Part shown: in pieces, positions 14,204-19,060 of the stretch
Position numbering within the stretch: the first letter of the stretch is position 1
Layout of the letters: the number at the start of each line of letters is the position of its first letter
DNA from: Gammaproteobacteria bacterium
Lineage (GTDB): Bacteria; Pseudomonadota; Gammaproteobacteria; Steroidobacterales; Steroidobacteraceae
Direction: 5' to 3'
NCBI GenBank assembly: GCA_020846815.1
Contig: JADLDF010000175.1
Span: 1 to 19,060 of the forward strand
Length of the DNA stretch: 19,060 bases
The notes under the pieces: model-generated
What the model saw: only the letters and a program-made list of their open reading frames with translations
Databases searched by the model: none
Told to the model about the DNA's origin: nothing
Made by a program: the position numbers and the translations under genes

Positions 14204-14289
14204 GTTCTCGGGTAGAGCATGCCGGCGAACGCCAGCGCGCCTGCGCTGCGGTGGCGGTGCATCGAACCGGCGTGGACGCGTACGAGCAT
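14200..14289 (-). CDS. Small ORF (29 aa) coupled to the cytochrome c fragment
   Basis: ATG 14289 has an excellent GGGAGG site five bases upstream and opens a 29-codon frame (beginning MLVRVHAGSMHRHRSAG) whose TGA overlaps the cytochrome ATG by four bases (ATGA). The arrangement suggests translational coupling. The peptide is basic, matches no family I recognise, and lacks the E-x-x-x-Y of PqqA. It could equally be a fused stub left by a deletion. Confidence 0.4.
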   Translation of the reverse strand: MLVRVHAGSMHRHRSAGALAFAGMLYPRT

Positions 14290-14313
14290 GGCATCCTCCC
14301 GGAAACCGCCGCC

Positions 14314-14347
14314 TTGACGGCACAACCATGCCAATATATCGCATATT
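14314..14347 (+). promoter_or_regulatory. Putative promoter/operator of the nitroreductase gene
   Basis: TTGACG (14314-14319) matches the -35 consensus at five of six bases. An AT-rich stretch with TATATC (14335-14340, spacer 15) or TATCGC (14337-14342, spacer 17) may supply the -10. Over it lies an inverted repeat AATAT-5-ATATT (14333-14347), a possible repressor site. The region separates divergent genes. Confidence 0.4.
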
Positions 14348-14387
14348 ATCAGCGTGCGCGTCCGCTGCCACCGCCGTTGGAGACCCG

Positions 14388-15071
14388 ATGATCACCGTGA
14401 GCGAGGCGCTGCAGCGCCGCATCTCGATCCGCGCCTTCCTGCCCGACCCCGTGCCGCGCCAGGTGGTACACGACATTCTCGATCGCGCGCGCTGGGCGCC
14501 GTCGGGCAGCAATCTGCAGCCCTGGAAGGTCATTGCCGTGGCCGGTGCCGAACGCGAGGCGGTGGTCGAGCTCGCGCGGCGCGCGCATGCGGCCGGACAG
14601 CCGGGCGAAGAGGGGGACGACCCCATCCATCCGCCGAATCTCTGGGAACCGTATCGCTCGCGGCGGTTCAAAGTCGGCGAGGACATGTATGCCCTGCTGC
14701 AGATTCCGCGCGGCGATCGTCCGCGCCGCCTGCAGCAGTTCGCGCGCAACTACGAATTCTTCGGTGCGCCGGTTGCGCTGTTCCTGGTCATCGACCGGCG
14801 CATGGGGCGCGGGCAGTGGGCGCATCTGGGCATGTTCATGCAGTCGATCGCGCTCGCGGCGGTCGAGGCGGGTCTCGGCACTTGCATGCAGGAGGCCTGG
14901 GCGCTACTGCGCCGCTCGCTCGCGGCGCATTTCGCGCTGTCGCCCGAGGAGATGATCTACTGCGCGATCGCGCTCGGCCGGCCGGATCCGGCGGCCGCGG
15001 TGAACCGGCTGCGCAGCGAGCGCGTGCCGGTCGAGGAGTTCACGAGCTTCAGGGGTTTTGGCGAGGCGTAG
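14388..15071 (+). CDS. Nitroreductase-family FMN oxidoreductase
   Basis: This is a 227-residue nitroreductase-fold flavoprotein that reduces nitro, quinone or enone substrates with NAD(P)H through FMN in the cytoplasm. The start at ATG 14388 has TTGGAGA five bases upstream. FMN-binding features are the arginine motif RRISIRAF (10-17), RWAPSGSNLQPWKV (35-48), and the C-terminal region LGTCMQEAW with MIYCAIALGRPDP. The segment DMYALLQIPRGDRPRRLQQF in the middle is the variable cap helix pair. Length is standard. It is monocistronic, and its 3' end overlaps that of the dipeptidase gene on the other strand by 23 bases. A subgroup of such enzymes works on CoA-linked or aromatic catabolites, but no substrate can be named. 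Confidence 0.92.
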   Translation: MITVSEALQRRISIRAFLPDPVPRQVVHDILDRARWAPSGSNLQPWKVIAVAGAEREAVVELARRAHAAGQPGEEGDDPIHPPNLWEPYRSRRFKVGEDMYALLQIPRGDRPRRLQQFARNYEFFGAPVALFLVIDRRMGRGQWAHLGMFMQSIALAAVEAGLGTCMQEAWALLRRSLAAHFALSPEEMIYCAIALGRPDPAAAVNRLRSERVPVEEFTSFRGFGEA

Positions 15072-16485
15072 CCTCGAAACGCATCGTCGAGGCGGGCCGG
15101 CTCGCCTGCAGACGCCGGGCGACGCGCTCGGCCTGTGCCATGGCCCGCAGCAGGTTCTCGCCGGCGAGCTTGCGCAGGTCGCGATCCGACCAGCCGCGGC
15201 GCACCAGCTCCGCGAACAGGTTCGGATACATCGACACGTCGCTGAGACCGGTCGGCCACCAGGGATTGCCGTCGAAGTCGCCGCCGATGCCGATGTGGTC
15301 CACGCCCGCGACGCGGCGCACGTGCTCGATGTGGTCCGCGACCTTGCCGATCGACGTCGGCGGCGCCTGGATCGCCTTCAGCCCTTCGGTGAGGATGCGG
15401 CGGCGTTCCTCGGCGCTGCCCGCGGCGCGCGCGCGCAGGCCGAGCTCCATGCTAGCCGGCACCGTGACCTTCGCGACCTCGCAGTCGACGAAGGGCGCGA
15501 CGAAAGTCACCATGACGACGCCGCCGTTGCGCGGCAGCTCGCGCAGGATCTCGTCCGACACGTTGCGCGGCACGTCGCAGACGCCGCGAGCCGAAGCGTG
15601 CGACCAGATCACCGGCGCCTCGCTGACCCGCAGCGCATCCGCCATCGTCTCGGCCGAGGTGTGCGCGAGGTCGACGAGCATGCCGAGACGGTTCATCTCG
15701 CGCACGACTTCCTCGCCGAAGGGCGTGAGGCCGCCGTGGCGCGGCGGCAGCTGGCCGGCCGAGTCGGCCCAGTCGGTGTGCGTGTTGTGGGTCAGCGTCA
15801 TGTAGCGCACGCCGAGATCGTAGTAGGCACGCAGCGGCCCGAGCGAGTTCTCGAGCCCGTAGCCGCCTTCCATGCCGAGCAGCGAGGCGATGCGGCCGGC
15901 GCGGTGCGCGGCGCGGATCTCGGCAGCCGTGCCGGCGAGACGGAAGCTGTCCGGGTAGCGCGCGATGATGCGTCGTGCGAGATCGATCTGCTCGAGCTGC
16001 ATGCGCCCATACGGCCCGCCGCCTTCGCCGGGGATGTAGACCGACCAGAACTGCGCGCCGACCAGGCCCTCGCGCAGGCGCGGGATGTCGGTCTCGCCGG
16101 GGCTGCGCCCGCGCAGGTCGTAGGCGACGACGTCGGACGGCGCCGGCTCGTAGCCGCGCATCGCGATCGGCAGGTCGTTGTGGCCGTCGATCAGGATCGT
16201 GCTGCGCAGCAGCCGGCGCGCGTGGCGCAATGCGGCGTCCTCCTGCGGGGGCGCCGCTGCAGGTGCAGAAGCGGCCACAGCCGCAGCCCCGGGTGCCGGC
16301 GCGGCGCCGTGTGAGGCCGCTACCGTGGCAGGAGTCGACGGTGCGGATGCCGGCGGCTGCGCGGCGGCTGGCGAGGCCGCGACCACGGCGAGCATTGTCG
16401 GTGCGGCGGCGGCGGCCGACAGCACGAGGGCGGCGGCGAGCGTCGCACGGATCGATGGGACGAAGCGGTGGGCGAAGTGATGCAT
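15049..16485 (-). CDS. Secreted membrane dipeptidase, peptidase family M19
   Basis: This 478-residue zinc dipeptidase belongs to the renal-dipeptidase (M19) family, which cleaves dipeptides, including some with D-residues. The start at ATG 16485 follows AGGA by about ten bases and gives a hydrophobic signal segment (about 13-42). An Ala/Pro/Ser-rich linker (43-83) is unusual in length and may hold the enzyme off the membrane or outer envelope. All binuclear zinc ligands are visible: H102 and D104 (IDGHNDLP), E206 (LLGMEGGYG), H275 (VDLAHTS) and H296 (IWSHASAR), plus the late Asp in GIGGDFDG. THTDWADS and the C-terminal GENLLRAMAQAE are family hallmarks. The protein is probably periplasmic. 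The gene is divergent from DUF423 and convergent with the nitroreductase. It appears intact. Confidence 0.93.
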   Translation of the reverse strand: MHHFAHRFVPSIRATLAAALVLSAAAAAPTMLAVVAASPAAAQPPASAPSTPATVAASHGAAPAPGAAAVAASAPAAAPPQEDAALRHARRLLRSTILIDGHNDLPIAMRGYEPAPSDVVAYDLRGRSPGETDIPRLREGLVGAQFWSVYIPGEGGGPYGRMQLEQIDLARRIIARYPDSFRLAGTAAEIRAAHRAGRIASLLGMEGGYGLENSLGPLRAYYDLGVRYMTLTHNTHTDWADSAGQLPPRHGGLTPFGEEVVREMNRLGMLVDLAHTSAETMADALRVSEAPVIWSHASARGVCDVPRNVSDEILRELPRNGGVVMVTFVAPFVDCEVAKVTVPASMELGLRARAAGSAEERRRILTEGLKAIQAPPTSIGKVADHIEHVRRVAGVDHIGIGGDFDGNPWWPTGLSDVSMYPNLFAELVRRGWSDRDLRKLAGENLLRAMAQAERVARRLQASRPASTMRFEATPRQNP

Positions 16486-16560
16486 GGCGAAACATCCTAA
16501 CCCAGCTTGCGGGCCATGCTCCGCGGCCCAACAATCGAGCCCCCGCCTGGAGGACCCGTC

Positions 16561-17013
16561 ATGGCCGAAAGCCGTCGCACCCTGGTCATCGCCGCGATCC
16601 TGCTGATGATCGCCACGGCGCTCGGCGCCTTCGGCACGCATGCGCTGAAGCCCGTGCTGCCGGCCGCACGCTTCGAGTCGTTCGAGACCGGCGTGACCTA
16701 CCAGTTTTTCCACGCGCTCGGGCTGCTGGCCATCGGCGTGCTGCGGCGCGATCCGCGTTTCGAGGGGTCGCGCCTGCGGGCCGCGGTGCGGCTGATGCTC
16801 GTCGGCATCCTGCTGTTCGCGGGCACGATCTATGCGCTGACCGCCGGCGCGCCGCGCTGGCTGGCCATGCTCGCGCCCGTCGGCGGCGCCTCGCTGATGC
16901 TGTCCTGGCTGCTGTTCGCCTGGGCCGTATCGCGGCCGGCGGCGGAGGGCGCGCTGGACGGCGTCCCGCCCGCGGCCAGCCGTGGCGAGCCGGCGCTCAG
17001 CCGCGTGAATTGA
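16561..17013 (+). CDS. DUF423 inner-membrane protein (YgdD-like)
   Basis: This 150-residue membrane protein of the DUF423 family has about four predicted helices (roughly residues 8-28, 47-62, 76-93 and 100-123). Conserved family features are GAFGTHALKP (22-31) and the YQFFHALGLLAIG segment (47-59). The ATG at 16561 has GGAGG nine bases upstream. The tail after 125 is Pro/Ala-rich and not conserved. The family's function is unknown, though it is widespread in Proteobacteria and Firmicutes. The 3' end overlaps the convergent metallopeptidase gene by 17 bases. Confidence 0.92.
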   Translation: MAESRRTLVIAAILLMIATALGAFGTHALKPVLPAARFESFETGVTYQFFHALGLLAIGVLRRDPRFEGSRLRAAVRLMLVGILLFAGTIYALTAGAPRWLAMLAPVGGASLMLSWLLFAWAVSRPAAEGALDGVPPAASRGEPALSRVN

Positions 17014-17863
17014 AGGTATCGCAGGCCTGCAGCGAGCCGGCGTCCAGGCCGCGCTTGAACCAGGCCATGCGCTGCTGCGCGCTGCCGTGGGTGAACGACT
17101 CGGGCACGACGTGGCCCTGAGTGCGCCTCTGGATGGTGTCGTCGCCGACCGCCGAAGCCGCGCCCAGCGCCTCCTCGAGATCGCCGCTCTCGAGGATCTG
17201 CCGCGAGCGATTGGCGTGGTGTGCCCAGATGCCGGCATAGCAGTCGGCCTGCAGCTCCATCATGACCTGCAGCATGTTCTGCTCCGCTTCGCCGGCGCGC
17301 GACTGCGCCTCGCGCACTTTCGCCGAGGTGCCAAGCACGGTCTGCACGTGGTGGCCGACCTCGTGCGCGAGCACGTAGGCCTGCGCGAAGTCGCCGGGTG
17401 CCTGAAAGCGGCTCTCGAGCTCGCGGAAGAAATCGAGGTCGATGTAGACCATGCGGTCGGCCGGGCAGTAGAACGGACCGGCGCCCGAGTCGGCGAGGCC
17501 GCAGCCGGAGTTGACGCGGCCCGTGAACAGCCGCAGCGTCGGCGGCGGGTACTGGGCGCCGCCGGCCTGGAAGATCGCGCCCCAGGTGTCCTCGGTGTCG
17601 CCGAGCACGGCGGCGACGAAGTCGCCGGCCTGGTCGGTCGGCGTGCCGGATTGCACCTGCGGCTGCGAGGCCGGTGCGAGCTGCTCGCCGGCCCGCATCA
17701 GGCCGAGGATCATGCGCGGGTCGATGCCGAAGAACCAGGCCGCGGCGATCGCGATCAGCGTGCCGACGATGCCGAAGCGCATGCCGCCGCCACCGCCGCG
17801 CAGCGGCCCCTGGCCCCGGAGATCTTCGATGTTCTGGCTGCGACGGCTGCGATCGGTGCGCAT
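16997..17863 (-). CDS. ypfJ: Neutral zinc metallopeptidase, YpfJ family
   Basis: This 288-residue protein belongs to the YpfJ/'putative neutral zinc metallopeptidase' family, anchored by one N-terminal helix (about 30-46). It begins with a charged, Gly-rich segment (DLRGQGPLRGGGGGMRFG), as is typical of this family. The active site is H167-E168-V-G-H171-H172 (AHEVGHHVQ) with a likely third ligand E203 in MELQADCYAG. The conserved FYCPADRMVYIDLDFFREL and the C-terminal FTHGSAQQRMAWFKRG are present. The ATG at 17863 has GAGG upstream. The bulk of the protein should face the periplasm. Its physiological substrate is unknown. The 3' end overlaps the DUF423 gene tail to tail. Confidence 0.94.
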   Translation of the reverse strand: MRTDRSRRSQNIEDLRGQGPLRGGGGGMRFGIVGTLIAIAAAWFFGIDPRMILGLMRAGEQLAPASQPQVQSGTPTDQAGDFVAAVLGDTEDTWGAIFQAGGAQYPPPTLRLFTGRVNSGCGLADSGAGPFYCPADRMVYIDLDFFRELESRFQAPGDFAQAYVLAHEVGHHVQTVLGTSAKVREAQSRAGEAEQNMLQVMMELQADCYAGIWAHHANRSRQILESGDLEEALGAASAVGDDTIQRRTQGHVVPESFTHGSAQQRMAWFKRGLDAGSLQACDTFNSRG

Positions 17864-17906
17864 GACGGCCTACCTCGGGCTGTGTCGGCCGATGCTAGCA
17901 GGCTGC

Positions 17907-18515
17907 TCAGCGGACGCGGCGGGCGCGTACCGGCGCGCCGACGCGCCCCCGCAGCAGATACGAGCCCATCGCGGCCTGGCGCACGGTGATCGGATCGCCG
18001 GGCTGTGGCTGGAATCCTGGCGCGGCCTCGATCTGGTCCCAGACCTGGCCGTTGGCGAGCGTCAGACGCAGCCGGCCGGGGCCGAGGGAGGCGAGACCGG
18101 TGAGCGACGACTCGATCTGCTGCGGCGCCCGCTCCGCCGGCGGCGTCTCGCCGCGGGCACGGCGCAGGTCGGCGTTCAGGCCGAACAGCGCCTCGGCATC
18201 GGCCGCGCCCGATGCGGCGGCCTTGGTCGCGGTGGTCTCGGTCATAGTGGCTTCGGTCGTGGTGCCGGGGGCGGCGAGCGGCGCCGGCGCACTCTTCGGG
18301 TAGAAGCGGTCGAAGCAGGCAAGGCGCTGCGCGGGATCGGCGATCGCGGCGCAATCTCGCGGGCTTCTGGGGCCGTCGCCCGCCACCGGGGCCGCGCCGT
18401 TCGCCGCGCCGGCGAGCGCGACGGGCAGCAGCACGCCGAGCGTCCAGGCCGCCGCCATGACCACGCGCCTCGCTGCAGGCGGCGCGCCGCCGGCCGCTGC
18501 GCGGCGGCTGCTCAT
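17907..18515 (-). CDS. Secreted hypothetical protein with Cys-pair and C-terminal beta domain
   Basis: This is a 202-residue protein of unknown function. A basic N-terminus (1-18) and a hydrophobic stretch (19-42) form a signal peptide or anchor. Residues 54-71 (DCAAIADPAQRLACFDRF) hold a cysteine pair C55/C67 in the recurrent 'C..I.d...RLaCyD' motif of exported Proteobacterial proteins. A Thr/Ala-rich linker follows, and then a small beta domain with LTLANGQVWDQIE (151-163) and GDPITVRQAAMGSYLLRG (173-190). This C-terminal pattern recurs in many uncharacterised periplasmic proteins. The ATG at 18515 overlaps the hydrolase stop by four bases (ATGA), so it is translationally coupled to that broken gene. 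A shorter start at residue 20 is possible. The frame is intact. Confidence 0.8.
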   Translation of the reverse strand: MSSRRAAAGGAPPAARRVVMAAAWTLGVLLPVALAGAANGAAPVAGDGPRSPRDCAAIADPAQRLACFDRFYPKSAPAPLAAPGTTTEATMTETTATKAAASGAADAEALFGLNADLRRARGETPPAERAPQQIESSLTGLASLGPGRLRLTLANGQVWDQIEAAPGFQPQPGDPITVRQAAMGSYLLRGRVGAPVRARRVR

Positions 18516-19060
18516 GAACGCCGCTCCGTGGTGCGCGGCAGCCAGGCCTTGATCGCGTTCGCGACCCCTTCGGCAGCTTCCTCGTGGAGGTAATGGCCGG
18601 CGCCGGCGAAGCGCACCAGCTCCGCGCCCGCGATCAGGCGCTGCAGCTCGTCCGCCTCGCTGCGCAGCTTGTTGCGGTCCTGATCGCCCCACGGGATCAG
18701 CGTCGGCACGCGCACGCGCGCGGCCAGGGCGATCTCCTCGCCCTCGGCGTACTGCGTCATCCGGGACGTCATCCCGGCCATGTAGCCGGCGCTGCGTGAG
18801 CCGAGCATGACCGCGTCGATCACCTCCGGCGTGACCAGCGACGGGTCGACGTAGGACTTGCGCAGGAACTCGCCGCGGAACTCGCGGCTGCCGAACATCT
18901 TCCATGACCGCCGCCTGCGGGCCGCTGTGGTAATCGAAGTCGACGGGCTTGTCCGACAGGCCGTAGCCCGGCATGTCGATCGCGACCACGTGGCAGCAGT
19001 CCGCGAGCCGCGGCGCGAGCAGGCGAAAGCTCTGCAGCGAATTCGCGAAGCCGTGGATCA
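18512..19060 (-). pseudogene. Alpha/beta hydrolase with deleted nucleophile region (5' end outside window)
   Basis: The minus strand enters the window inside an alpha/beta hydrolase: the oxyanion region HGFANSLQSFRLLAPRL, then HVVAIDMPGYGLSDKPVDFD and YHSGPQAAVM. Near 18900 the reading moves to another frame (FGSREFRGEFLRKSYVDPS onward) that matches the cap and C-terminal half, including the acid loop PTLIPWGDQD and the catalytic His in AGHYLHEEAAEGVANAIKAW. The segment that should lie between, about 60-100 residues with the G-x-S-x-G nucleophile elbow, is absent, and the join changes frame. The C-terminal piece alone opens from ATG 18898. The protein cannot be a working hydrolase as read. 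Its stop overlaps the next gene's start. Confidence 0.8.

Noticed and set aside
14200..14289. pqqA, the PQQ precursor peptide gene
   Set aside because: The peptide lacks the conserved Glu and Tyr pair of PqqA, and no pqqBCDE genes follow.
11193..14294. 1033-codon minus-strand open frame, as if one giant gene
   Set aside because: Only the part around 12918-13790 carries real homology. The remainder is antisense to the intact phosphotransferase and the LhgO-like gene, and before 13790 it reads out of frame with the cytochrome fragment.

Overview
This is a very GC-rich window from a free-living bacterium, most likely Pseudomonadota. The family content (paired CaiB/BaiF CoA-transferases, AMACR, lipid-transfer-type thiolase with a DUF35 partner, ACAD10/11-like dehydrogenase with an aminoglycoside-phosphotransferase-like kinase) is typical of soil or aquatic steroid, isoprenoid or branched fatty acid degraders, for example Nevskiales/Steroidobacterales or Sphingomonadales. 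That placement is inference. No rRNA, tRNA, CRISPR array, insertion sequence or phage gene was seen.

Layout. (1) 1-3432, plus strand: an acyl-CoA catabolism operon of CoA-transferase (cut by the window edge), SDR dehydrogenase, alpha-methylacyl-CoA racemase, and an internally deleted MFS transporter. (2) 3614-5155: a headless DUF4143 ATPase fragment facing an intact Phd/VapC-type toxin-antitoxin pair with a recognisable promoter-operator. (3) 5246-7314: a lipid-transfer thiolase and its DUF35 OB-fold partner on the minus strand. The partner's 5' end is cut and abuts plus-strand fragments of a second thiolase and a luciferase-like monooxygenase. (4) 7427-7981: an intact HipB-like regulator with an AT-rich operator, followed by a shredded hipA. 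(5) 8083-9048: a Tat-signal aldo-keto reductase. (6) 9257-12925: an ACAD10/11-like dehydrogenase and a SnoaL-like protein (minus), diverging from a phosphotransferase and a broken LhgO-type FAD oxidase (plus). (7) 12918-14289: fragments of an old-yellow-enzyme-family reductase and a cytochrome c/quinoprotein dehydrogenase. (8) 14388-18515: ordinary intact genes: nitroreductase, M19 dipeptidase, DUF423 membrane protein, YpfJ-type metallopeptidase, and a secreted hypothetical protein. (9) 18512-end: an alpha/beta hydrolase lacking its nucleophile segment.

Common thread. Regions 1, 3 and 6 together suggest CoA-thioester degradation of a branched or hydroxylated substrate: CoA transfer, racemisation, dehydrogenation, thiolysis or retro-aldol cleavage, and phosphorylation-driven removal of a hydroxyl. 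The most striking property is structural. About ten genes are cut by what look like clean deletions. The surviving pieces are still recognisable and mostly free of stop codons, while neighbouring genes are intact. Either this genome is in a recent burst of deletion-type gene loss, or the contig contains many assembly collapses. The sequence alone cannot separate the two. No gene-free stretch exceeds about 300 bases; the largest (9049-9256) shows nothing supportable.
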